Origin: Coriaria nepalensis
Lineage: Eukaryota > Streptophyta > Magnoliopsida > Cucurbitales > Coriariaceae
NCBI GenBank assembly: GCA_027186245.1
Contig: CP114481.1
Coordinates: 4,076,501-4,140,500, forward strand
DNA length: 64,000 nt
Direction: 5' to 3'
Part shown: positions 46,726-57,290 of the stretch, piece after piece
Position numbering within the stretch: the stretch's first letter is position 1
Layout of the letters: each line of letters begins with the position of its first letter
Program-made: the position numbers and the translations under genes
Notes under the pieces: generated by a model
Databases searched by the model: none
Told to the model about the DNA's origin: nothing
What the model saw: only the letters and a program-made list of their open reading frames with translations

Positions 46726-47464
46726 CTAGGTTTCATTGAACCTGTTTCTAGCATTAAAAGCATAACAATCCTTTCTAAGGTGTTCATGTTTATTACAGAA
46801 ATAACACTTTCTAAATTTACCTTTACTCTTTTTCTTATCAACAAACTTCTGCTTTCCAAATTTATTATTTGGTGCATTTGAATTGTTTTTCTTATTTGTT
46901 TTACCTTTCATGAACAAGTTATTATTATTCTTCTTAGATGCATTAATTTCTAATTCTTGAACCTTAAGACCAGCTATTACTAAGTCTAACCTAGGTACCA
47001 CTCCAATATACTTAAGAGAGTTTTTGACTACTAGATATTCATCATTGAAGCACTATAACAATATCATAGCCTGTGAAGTGTCATCAATAGCATGATATGT
47101 GCCTTTAAGGATTAGCGGTAATTTTAAGAATTCATCTAAATTATCATTTAATAATTTAGCACAATCCATTTTCCAAGAAAACAAAGATCTCTTAACATAA
47201 GCTAAATAAGGTGCAGATCTTATAGAATAGGTAGGAATTAACTTACCTCGGAACCTTTTCTGATAGGTTCAAGATTAACAGATTATAAGCCTCTTGGTCT
47301 ATGTTGACCTTGTCTTCCAAACTAAGCCGCAGACCACTTCTTAATGTCTACATCAAGTGCTATCCGAACTTTATTATGTGACAGGAGTGCAGTCATCTTT
47401 TTCTTCCATGTTTCGAAGTCGATCTTCCCATCGAATATGGGAATATCTATGCATGTGGTTGTCA
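46726..47464 (-). pseudogene. Ty1/copia gag with CCHC knuckle, decayed
   Basis: A probable start lies at about 47462-47464 (MTTTCIDIPIFDGKIDFETWKKKMTALL). Middle gag sequence follows in broken frames (DLDEFLKLPLILKGTYHAID-like). The frame at 46726-47001 ends with KCYFCNKHEHLRKDCYAF, a CX2CX4HX4C zinc knuckle with all four ligands. Two or more stops break gag. Confidence 0.8.
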
Positions 47465-47876
47465 TCTCTCTCTTGCGATTAGTATATTTTATAATGAAGA
47501 ATATATAATCCAGAGTGTATTTAAAAAAATAATTTATTAGAGATGATCAAACTAATAGATTTCAGTAATGATGTCAAAAAAAGAATATTACTCAAATATG
47601 TACTTAGTCAATGTATCTACAGGTTTTCAAAAAAACTATTTGTACAGAGTCAATTAAATTCCAAAACCATTTTCAATCCTCAGTTTAATATACAAGTTAT
47701 ATATTGAACCAAGAAACACAAATCAGAGATGCTTGTCAGAGAATCTTCAATTTAAGAAATATAAAACAAGATTCTAAAAGCTTCTAACACACAAATCTGT
47801 TCAATCACAAGTTCAATCACACACAGTATATTATCAAGAGAATCACCAGAATCAATTTTAGGCTTTACTAATTATA

Positions 47877-47888
47877 GCTCTGATACCA
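47877..47888 (-). promoter_or_regulatory. Copia primer-binding site (tRNA-iMet type)
   Basis: The minus-strand sequence TGGTATCAGAGC is an exact match to the usual copia primer-binding site. It sits about 410 bp upstream of the gag start at 47464. Confidence 0.9.
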
Positions 47889-48125
47889 CTTTAGGAATTT
47901 AACTCTATATCTTTTTTTCAATTTCTTTCTCATACGAAGTATTGATGTATATTGTACATATTCTTTTTCTTCCTTTTCTTTAATCAGAGTTTAAGCAACC
48001 AAAATCTCAAAATGACAAAATATAACGAACACGAAAGTTTTACGTGGTTTGGCATAAAAACCTACTCCATAGGGTCCGGAAAGATCACCGAAAACCAATA
48101 GCACTATAATCGGAGTTTCAGTACA
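47889..48125 (-). mobile_element. Copia 5' LTR (approximate left boundary in minus direction)
   Basis: Lies immediately upstream of the primer-binding site on the minus strand and contains tacgtggtttggcataaaaa and related sequence often found in copia LTRs. Its far end near 48125 is inferred from the start of the 69-bp repeat array. No matching 3' LTR was found. Confidence 0.5.
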
Positions 48126-48134
48126 AGCTTACAA

Positions 48135-48770
48135 GGTAAAGAAGATCTAAGCACCCGACAAGGCTCAGCATCAATAGCATGGAACACTTATTTGGCGCCC
48201 AATGAAAAGAAGACCTAAGCACCCAACATGAGCTTAACATCAATAGCTTGAAGCGCTTATTCAGCGCCCAAGGTAAAGAAGACCTTAGCACCGGACAGGA
48301 ACTCAGCATCAATAACTTAGAGCGCTTATTTGGCACCTAAGGAAAAGAAGACATAAGCACATGACAAGGGCTTAATTGCTTGGAGTGCTTATTTGGCACC
48401 CAAGGTAAAGAATATTTGAGCACCTGATAGGGCCACAACATCACTAACTTGAAGCGCTTATTTCGTGTTCACGGTAAAGGAAATCTAAACACCCGATAGG
48501 AGCTCAGTATCGACAACTTAGATTGTTTATTTAGCACCCAGGGTAATAAAGACCTGAGCATCCAATAGGGCCTTAGCATCACTAACTTGAAGCACTTATT
48601 TGGCGATTAAGGTAAAAAGAAATCTGAGCACCCGACATGGGATCAGTATCGAAAACTTGGAGTTCTTATTTGGCAACCAAAGTAATGAATACCTGAGCAC
48701 CGAACAGAGGCTCATCATCACTAACTTGAAGCGCTTATTTGCTGCAACGCCTATTTGGCGCTCAAGTTTT
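48135..48770. repeat. 69-bp tandem repeat array, nine units
   Basis: Unit starts (ggtaaagaagacctRagcac and variants) occur at about 48135, 48203, 48272, 48341, 48403, 48473, 48542, 48611 and 48681, so spacing is 68-70 bp except for one 62-bp unit. Conserved parts are gagcaccYgacagg, ctcagcatcaataactt and gcgcttatttggc. Arrays like this are known in the 3' untranslated part of Tat-lineage gypsy elements, and an antisense ORF and Tat-like LTR follow. Confidence 0.9.
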
Positions 48771-48849
48771 TCAGAAAATGGGGAAAAAAAGACTAAGTAT
48801 TAAGAAACAAAAAAAGAAAAAGAGAAGCAAAACAGTTGAAGAAAAGTTT

Positions 48850-50867
48850 TCATTCATAAGGTGAAGTTCGAAAAGAAAAAAAAAAGAGAAAAATCTCAAT
48901 TAGACCACTTCCAATAGTAGGGGGATTCGGGTCTTCGTCTCCAAGAGCTGCCCCCTCAGTAGGAGTTGCTTCACCTCCACCTTCAGCTTTAGCTTCATCT
49001 TCTGAGGCATTGTCACCCAGAAGCTCGATCTCTTCAACATTCAGGTTTGGAAACTTCAGCTCGCCTACGGCAAGACACGACAAGAGGACCTTATCGCTGA
49101 TTTCAAACCTCAATGTGGAGAACTCTTCGGACTCCAAGTATTTTTCCACGTCGGCACTCTCTATCTGTGGAACCTTAGCCTTGAGTCCCTCTAGCTCAGT
49201 TTGAGTGTGCGTCAGCTGCTCTTGGACCTGCTGGAGCTTGACCGCATCAACGTTTCTAAAGTCAACCTCCTCATGGTACTTTTTGATGAGTTGATTCTTC
49301 TCGGAAGTCAGCACCTTCACTTGTCGAACTGAGGAGAGAGTACTCTACTTTAGCTTTTCATTTTCAAACCATAGGCTATTGACCTCCTCTTGTTGAAAGG
49401 TCTGAACCGAAGCGCCGATGATGGTTGAGGCAATTTGGCATTGGAAAAAAAATATAGACGTTAAGAAACATAACGCCAATTAAAATTTAACAATGATGAA
49501 AAATAAAGAACTTACAGTGGAGAGGCAGGCGCTTAAAATCTCTAGAACCTCGGGAAGAGGAAGTCTTGCCAGGCTGAGATTCCCCGACCCTAGATGAAGG
49601 TCTGAGGTCTCCCTTAGATATTCTCTAAGGGAGCCCTTATTGATCTGCGGTTCTAACTGAGGGCCTGTCCCGGACTATTGGGTCAGGAATGCTAACATAG
49701 ATGTACACCAGGAGAGAGGTGAAGGTAGAGAGGAAGGTACTCATAGAGGCGCATCAGTTGAAGAACTAGCGGTGACCTAGACTGGAGTGGCAGTAGGTGA
49801 GGGGAGAGAGAAGCTAGATAGGTCCACTCTTGTTTTGGCTTGAGGTAGTGAAGCCTTAGCTCTGAGCCTCTTGTTCTAGCATGGAGATCTCATAGGAGTT
49901 CCTTGCCGTTTCTTGGATTGTTTGGCAGCATCTTTAGCTTCTCTCCTCTTTTGCCGCTCTTTGTATTTTTGGTCAATCAAAGCAGCGACCTTAGCTTTGG
50001 AGATGTTCTCTGTAAGAAACGAGGTGTTAAAAAGTGCACATTCAAGGAAATACTGGGATTGCATAACTTAGAAAAAATACCCTGAGGGAGAGCTCTCAGT
50101 TCAGCTTGGGAGAGCTCTCTGTCTAGGTTTAAAGAAGGGTCAACACAGATTAATTCATAGTTTTCCAGTCGGTCTATTGTCAGAACGACCCTAAAATTCC
50201 TCCCCTCTTGAGTCCTACTCATAATGGCCTCCCACACAACCTCGTCCATCTGAGAAAGTAACAGATTAGTCTTAGGTGTGCACTTCTCTTGAAACTCGGT
50301 GTAAAGGGAGTAGTGGTAAGCAGAATACTGCCGATTTTCTGTCAAGATGAACCATTTCTCCTTCCAGAACTTATTAGCTTGAGAGAATCTAGTTATTGGT
50401 TTGCTCTTTTCTAGTGAAATATAATACTCTCTCTAATTGCTTTGGCTCATACTTATCAGTGAATGGAAGAAACTGCTTCTTGACGCATGCCAAGTTTCCT
50501 CATAATACAACACAAATAGCCCCAATATGGTTCTCCATGTGTTGGGGACTAACTGGCCAAGAGGAAGTCTCCAGGTGTATAGCAAGGATTGAATGACTGG
50601 GTGAAGTGGTACTCTAAAGCCCCAAGTGAACATATCTATGTAGACAGCCATTTCTTCAGACCTATCAGCGCCCACTGAGGATATTCATTCATGCTCCTCA
50701 GGTACACAAATGTTGATGTAGGATGAGATGTCGTACTCCGTTAGGATGTGGAAATGATCATCCTTATTAAAGGTAGAGGCGACTTCCTTGTAGTGATCTG
50801 ATCGAGGTCGGGCCACCCCCTTTGCTTTCTTCTTCAGTTCAGGTCGGACCTTCCTTGGCCTAGCCAT
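48850..50867 (-). pseudogene. Antisense ORF of a Tat-lineage gypsy element, decayed, with an intron
   Basis: The minus strand carries MARPRKVRPELKKKAKG and ISSYINICVPEEHE (50685-50867). MFTWGFRVPLHPVIQSLL, LVPNTWRTILGLFVLYYE (50433-50675) and NKFWKEKWFILTENRQ (50345 region) follow. This is the domain of plant transposon-type proteins (Transposase_28-like) carried by many retrotransposons. A 71-nt GT-AG intron (50080-50010) joins ALPQ in frame to ENISKAKVAALIDQKY. A distal frame at 48850-49320 is coiled-coil-like (LTSEKNQLIKKYHEEVD, QVQEQLTHTQTELEGLK) with an acidic tail. Stops at about 50682 and 50430, and gaps between 49320 and 49876, show decay. Its place between the tandem array and a plus-strand LTR suits the antisense ORF of Tat elements. 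Confidence 0.65.
50010..50080 (-). other. Predicted 71-nt intron in the antisense ORF
   Basis: The donor gtattttttc follows CCTCAGG and the acceptor tttcttacag precedes AGAACATC. Splicing restores a Glu codon and an open frame across the joint. The intron is AT-rich with a T-rich 3' end, as in plants. Confidence 0.7.
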
Positions 50868-51830
50868 CTCGGAGGTACTTGACCATAAAGAGGGGAACAG
50901 GTCAGCCTCAGGTCAGGTGTTCGTAGTCGATGTTCTATTCTAAATTATTAGTGGTGATCCTAAAGTTAGCTAATAAGGCGAGATTTCGTCTAATTGTTGA
51001 GAAGTTCTATAGAGCAAGATGACTGAAGGTTATCCTAAGGTCAGTCAAGAATGTGAGAGTTTCCTAAGTGTTACGAAATACTGAGGAGTAAGGTGACTGA
51101 GCATGGTACTAGTGTCAGTGGAGTATAAAATTCGCCTAAGTGTTGGAAGTCTAAGGAAAAGATCAAAGCTACATACGTCAGAAAAAGGCAAACACCTACA
51201 AAGTCAATTCCTAGGCCTATTTCCGATCAAAATGCATTATTTCAAAGAGAAATTAAGGCAGGAAAAGACTCATATGAAGAACATTCATGGAACATGAAGA
51301 ACTGTAGCAGAAAATAGAGAAATGTACAAAAAGAGGAGAATACACAAGAGGAAGAGGAACTTACTTGCTCTGTCAAACATAGTTGATGGAGTAATTGGTG
51401 CAGACGGTGGTTCATGGTGGTTGAAGCGACGGTGAGAGGCAACAGATTTTAGAGAAAGTAGAGGGGCTGGGAGAGAACAACAGAGTTTGAGAGAGTAAGA
51501 AAGCTTCGAGTGAAGAGGAAATAATGGAAGAACATTTTTTTAACGAGAAGAAGGAAGGGGAACGAACACGACGGGGAGAACGGATGTGACGAGGGGAACA
51601 AACACAACGGTTGAGTATGGCAATGGGCATGTTCCATATGTCATATCTCTAAAGGTCATCACGGATAACAACGAGCACAAATCGATGTGCATTTAAGATG
51701 TCGGCGTGCGTCCTTTCACATCCTTCAGTACGGATGGGGGTCAGTAAGTAGTGCAGGAGCTTGTCAGCTAGAATAGAGGTTATAAGGCCACGTAACCGTA
51801 CAAAATGTGGTTACGTATCAAAGGGCTAAC
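50868..51830. other. 5' flank of the antisense ORF
   Basis: No gene is recognised. Short frames at 51242-51637 are low-complexity Ser/Leu-rich translations of purine-rich plus-strand DNA (gaggaagaggaac and similar). In a Tat element this would be the region between the antisense ORF and the 3' LTR. Confidence 0.4.
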
Positions 51831-52583
51831 TATTGGGCCCGATTCTAGGATAGCCTCAACCGAGTAACCTCGTAATCTGAGGTTGAGTAAGGTCAGTAAA
51901 CGTCAATGCAGCTGAATACGAAGAGAAGATAAAGTCTGAGGCTGAGGACAATAGGGGTGGAGGAGAGCATCGATCGATATGATAATTAATCGGGCCTTAT
52001 AATGAGGTGGTAAAAGGAGTTGAGGCCAAGCCGGGTATTTCCTCACTCGGCTCAGACTATTACTTTGTTATGCTGAAGGGGGCGATAGGTGAAAGAAGAC
52101 TGACAACTGAGTGGAGACTGTCTCTAGCATGTCAAAAGAGAGTGGCACTGTTGCATGTTGGGGTGCCATGGAGGATGTCAGATTAAGGTGGCGTTGTGCT
52201 ACCTAAGTAGGCGTCTGAGTGAGGAGCATATCCCTATAGTGCCAGACTTGAGGCACTGACACAATCATGGAACAGGGGAGGGGGGGAGGTCAAAGCACTG
52301 AACAATGAGAGCGTGACACGTATAAAGCTGTAGGATGCCTTCCAACTTAAACTAGATATAAAAACCAAATGACTCAACAGTGACAGGTAATGCAAATTTC
52401 TTAAGAGAATAACAAACACAAATAATTCTCTTCACTTATCCCTTTAGAAAATTGATTAGAGCGTCGGAGTGGAGTAAACCAACCACTATCCCGGCCACAA
52501 TTTGCTGTTGAATACAGGTAGAGATGTTAAGACATACTGTGAATAGTAGAGTTTTTCGTTGTGGATGGAAATTTAAGTCAACA
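51831..52583 (+). mobile_element. Tat-lineage Ty3/gypsy LTR (3' or solo), left end approximate
   Basis: It aligns by eye with 60895-61608. Shared blocks include ctgagtgaggRacatatc, ctgacac..atcatgga, a TATA-like agatataaaaa near 52353, and the ending (R)agtcaaca/catcaaca. The LTR end CAACA is at 52583. No TGGCGCC primer site follows, so it is a 3' or solo LTR. The start is not sharp. Confidence 0.6.
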
Positions 52584-53172
52584 AATCAGCCGCTGAAATT
52601 TTGACAGTAACTGTGCTTCTGTTGTTCTTCTGCATGAGGTAAAGATTTTAATGCACTCTCCCATTAAAGTTATCTCGACCTTTATAGATTCAAAACATTA
52701 AATGTCGACCAAAATATACAGAGTACTGATATAGAACATGAATTCGTTGATCCATTACACGACATGGGCAACAAAGAACATGCTAGAACAACAAGACACT
52801 TTTGTGAATTACTCTAATCAAATGGTTGAAGGTAATCACACCACAAATATTATTTCATACTAATTCCATCTATGTAATTAAATACCATATTCACTATTTC
52901 CTACTCATTTCCTATATATCTATAGATTAGATAATTGTTGCGTAGATGAAAATGGACAAACAAGTGCCAAATAATCTATGCATTCCTTAAAAAAAAATAC
53001 CACCGGAAACCATTTTATTATTTCAAATCACATTGCTTGCTTGCTTTTTTTTCTTTTTTTTTCCTCCCATGTGCCGTTTAAGAAAAATTGGGATACTGCC
53101 ACTAATTTTTTTTTTATATACATATTTTAGAATAAATTAATATTACTCTATTAATTAACACTCTACCTTACT
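52584..53172. other. AT-rich spacer before duplication copy B
   Basis: Contains long T and A runs (53046-53062, 52987-52998, 53107-53117) and no gene. It ends exactly where homology to the NF-YA intron starts at 53173. Confidence 0.5.
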
Positions 53173-53540
53173 AAGAGAATTAGTAACAGTGGAAGTAGAT
53201 GGTTCTCTCACAGGCTTACAACACCTAGATAGTTATAGTATATAGTTCTTTGGTGGATTGTTTTCAGGGGATGTGTAAACTTATTAAAAGGACAATGAAT
53301 TTAGAAGGTTACAAATGGAAATTTGACTTCTATTTTATGTGTTGTTCTACTTCTGGAAAATGGGTTTGATTGTTTCAATAAAATAAAAAAAAAACTGGAA
53401 CCTTTTAGCTAGAAACATCATTCCAAGACCTATCTTTCTGTCAAAGCCAATAGAAGAAATACCTGTAATGGGATTCAATTATGTAAGTTTCCTTTGCATA
53501 ACTCTAACAAACCTGACTAAATCTTCCTTGCACTGTAGCC

Positions 53541-53849
53541 ATGAGAAGAGCAAGAGGGACTGGAGGCCGTTTTGCCAAGAAAAATGAAGCCGATGAAGGG
53601 AATTCCAGTCCAGCCCCTTCTTCCCAATCTGCCATATCATCTCATTCTGAACTAATGCCGTCTAATTCAAATGGAATGTGGAATTCCTCCAATGGTCAAG
53701 AAAAATTAAGACGGGCCCAAAATCACAGCGAATTCCAGGCATCGGCCCATAAATCGGGCGAAAGAGGGGATGATGGAGACTGTTCGGGTCAGCAACGGGT
53801 AAGCATTTCTACGAGCCAGGCTTCACAAAGATGTCTTGCCATCCGGTAA
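53541..53849 (+). pseudogene. NF-YA last exon, duplicate copy
   Basis: Nearly identical to the last exon at 40436-40777 but missing the first 31 bases after the splice acceptor, so PYLHESRHQHA is lost and the exon now begins ATGAGAAGAGC. The frame then stays open to the same stop (102 codons). With no upstream exons and no DNA-contact segment, it cannot be a working NF-Y subunit. Confidence 0.85.
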
Positions 53850-54511
53850 TCCATCCCCTTTGGATAGAAATGAAAGAGATCGCCACAGTGCGGGTTAGAT
53901 CTCTTGGAAAAGTCTTTACACTTCTGGCTAGTTTTGCTAGGCGGCAAATCATTATTGGCTCTGTGGCTTGTGCTTTATGGCTATAAAAATGAAGATCGTT
54001 TGAAAATTTGACGAGAGATGGCCAAATTTGGTTTCCTTGTCTTAGTCTCACTCCGTGCTTTTTTGCAAGTTCATTATTCTTCCCATTTCCCAGTGGTAAG
54101 TAGGTCAAGGAAACAAATTGATCTCATGGGGAGATGTGCATTTTTTTTTATTTATTGGGGTAAATAACAAGATTTCATCTACATATCGAAACTAAATCTC
54201 ACCTACGACTACTTTCATCTTTCGAAGCAAAAATCAATTGAAAAAAAAATATTCATTCAGTTCTATTTAGGCCGGCATATAAATTACTATTATGGACATA
54301 GCACATAAACCAGAGTATCAGGTGTCATCCCTTCCAGTTCCACTAGGATTTCTACAATCATGTGATAAGTCGATCATGATGCCGTATCTTGATCAGAGTC
54401 CCCAACTACATTTTCTTCAATAACTTCTGGCTGGGGTTGATCCGAGCAGGTTTCTGAACCTGGGTTGCCCTCACCTGCAAAACTGCTGTTGGGGTCTGTC
54501 GCGTTGGGTAC

Positions 54512-54663
54512 ATTTTGTTGCTTCTCCATCATCCCGGAGAGAGCAAGACTTGGAGACCACTCAACAACATCATCTATGATGTTGGATATTTTGTTGCTTC
54601 TCCATCATCCCGGAGAGAGCAAGACTTGGAGACCACTCAACAACATCATCTATGATGTTGGAT
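54512..54663. repeat. 76-bp perfect-looking tandem duplication in SEC62 exon 5 copy
   Basis: Bases 54512-54587 (starting attttgttgcttctcc, ending gttggat) are repeated at 54588-54663. The other SEC62 copy has this sequence once. 76 is not a multiple of three. Confidence 0.9.
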
Positions 54664-56134
54664 ACCCGCTTTTGATATCTGCAAGAACAGAAGATTAATT
54701 AATGCCAAATAACAGAAGGCTTTTGAGCAGTTCTTTTTACACATCTTGTTCGGGGTGGGGACTGATGTTGAGAGATATGTAATTAAAAGTCAATCTAGCC
54801 TTGGACCAGTAAGAGGCTGCTACTTAAACAATGTCTAAGCTTTTCTTTCCAACTGTTTAAAGTTAGCACATGTGAGATGGTGGATTGTTATTGAACCAGA
54901 AGTAAATGCCTTTTACTAATTCGGTATGCAAGAATTTTTACAGATACACAAATTTACGTCAATTCTAATCTGATTCAGTTCACTTTCTCAAAAGAAAAAA
55001 CCAGAGTCAAAGCCAGCCATTGCGACTTCAGTCTTAATAGGAAAAAAAAAAAAGAGAACCATTTTTTCCTTTTTCTTTTGTTTGGATGGAGAATTAGATT
55101 TTACCAGCCAAAAGTGGTGCGAGACTAACCTTGCTCTAGCTGCCTCATCGGGAGTATGGTGCCTCAGAAGTAGGATGAGCAGCAGCTACAATAGCATAAA
55201 AAAGCCTTGCTGGCCACTTTGGTCGCTCCTCTTCATCTTTCTTGGGCCAGAAACGGAATAATTCGCTCAATGTTGCCTCCTCAGCAAGAATATTAGGGAA
55301 GAACCAAACACGCTTGCCCAAAATAATGTATAATGCACCAAATATAGCAGCCCTGACTGCAAATTGGAAAGAAATGTTAGTCAACCTTGCTACTATAGTA
55401 GCTGTCAAAGTTATGTGTTGAATCACATGAAGTAATATAGCTTTCATAAAGTGAAGAAGCATTTGATATTATCTTATCTTAAAGAGCAGTATACCGCTAG
55501 ATTTTATTTTTTTTCCCCCTAGTACATTTGTAGAAACTGATGCAAAAGACACTATTCTTCATCAAGAGAGATAGACTTCCTAAATGGTAGCAGAAAAAAC
55601 TAAGCTGTATCACTAGAAAGGGATACTAATGTATGAAATCCACTTAGAAGTACTTCTGATTCCTAAAAAGACATCTTACTATAACTAGATGCATCAATAA
55701 TTAATATATGACAGATCAGTCATGTCTTAAGTTTCTTGTCAATCACAAGAGAGCTCTGTTAGCTATTTCACAAGCTCAGAAGTTTTCAGTTCTCTTTGTT
55801 CTAATAGGTAATCATTTTTGTCATTTGCTTATGGAATCTTTTCATGATATATATGATACCAGGGATGTAGTATCTGTTTCGCCCAGTTAATCCTCCAGTC
55901 CTTTCTTTCCAAACATTCTTACACTTAAGGTGCAACCCAGGAGACACTCCGTATCAATCCATGAAACAGCTCCACAACATCTATTATCCTTGCCAATTTC
56001 TGACCACCAATGCTGATTTTATATGGCAACAACCCATCCCATTTCTCTTCCTACAAGACATATGGCATTCGAATGGAGACAAATCCACAAATTCAGGCCA
56101 AACCATATTTATAGGATGCTTCCATGGAACTCAC

Positions 56135-56443
56135 TAATAGGACCCGATCTAAATAAATACGAATAGGGCAAAACTTTATTCTTCGATAATCGAACAATCA
56201 AACTAATATATGATGACCTATGATTTGAGAGGTAGGCCGTCTCTCCCTAAGAGTCCTTACTCTTTAAAATTCTCAATACCTAACCCTAACCCTTCAACTG
56301 CTTATTATCCTACTACAACCAATTACCAAAATACCCCTCATAATAATAATACTAATAGTAAGACTAATAATAATAATAACTATGTTATGCTAGGCTTTAT
56401 TTCTCCTAACATAAGTATGAATAACTGGTGGTCTAATACTCAC
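56135..56443. mobile_element. Unidentified 309-bp insertion with 6-bp target duplication
   Basis: Copy A reads continuously here, whereas copy B carries extra sequence flanked by actcac at 56129-56134 and 56438-56443. The insert starts taataggacccgatc and ends ggtggtctaat. It includes runs of ataataataa and a cctaaccctaaccctt stretch. Its ends are only weakly inverted. It could be a small non-autonomous transposon or a solo LTR fragment. Confidence 0.6.
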
Positions 56444-56509
56444 CCAACTAAAACATCTCTTATCCATATTCAGTGCAATGGCTAGCATTTTGCTCAGTAA
56501 CAACACACA

Positions 56510-57290
56510 AAAATAATAGAGCATACAGTCTATCATCTATCCAGTCTACTGTCTCTATTAAACTCTCTTTCATCTCAAAAGGACTAGCCCACATGATCTC
56601 TGATCGTAGAGTCAAAAAGCTTACAGGACCATATCTTGAATCATAAGCCAAAATCTGAATCATGAAAATGTACTAAAAGCCCAAAGAATTAAAAATGAAA
56701 AAAACCAACTAAAAGCCATAAAAAATGAATCATATCTTGACTGTATCCTTAATTAAAATCCAAAGAATTAAAAATCGCAACTATGATTCATGCACCAACT
56801 CTGTCTAGTCACATTTTATCAACTTAGCACCGTATAATAAACTTCTTAACTCCACCACTGTGGAGGAAAAGGGAATTGAAAACCAAATCAACTAATACGA
56901 AATAAGCAACGATATAGCATCTCTATTGCGCAAGTTTCTTATTGTTACTCTGAAACCACCTGCTTCAGATTGTATCTGAACAGCAAAAGCTAGAGCCTCT
57001 GAGCAAGAAGAGATGTTGCTGATCAAAACTGCAAACGAGTAGACCTTAAAGGCAGTCACAGGCTTTGACCCGAATCAATAACAGAGGATCTGCAGCTCAA
57101 GCACGTAATAAAAGAAGATAAGTCCACATATTATTTTCATCAGTATACTTTAACATTGAGTGGATATAATATCCTTTTTGACCTAGCTCTACCTGGTGGT
57201 AAATCATTACTGTGGAGTCCATTAGTGCCAAATGATACTGAGATAAGACAAAACAGAGAAATAGAAGAGCTCTGTGTGGTTAAAGTATCT
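56510..57290. other. Left joint of the PPR segment and PPR 3' flank
   Basis: From about 56510 homology to copy A ends. Bases 56520-56960 are AT-rich with no match seen. From about 56965 (gaacagcaaaagctagagc) the sequence matches the 3' flank of the PPR pseudogene at 30680-30985. No gene is present. Confidence 0.55.

Noticed and set aside
48135..48770. CRISPR-like regular repeats
   Set aside because: The units are continuous 69-bp tandem copies with no unique spacers, and the context is a plant retrotransposon.
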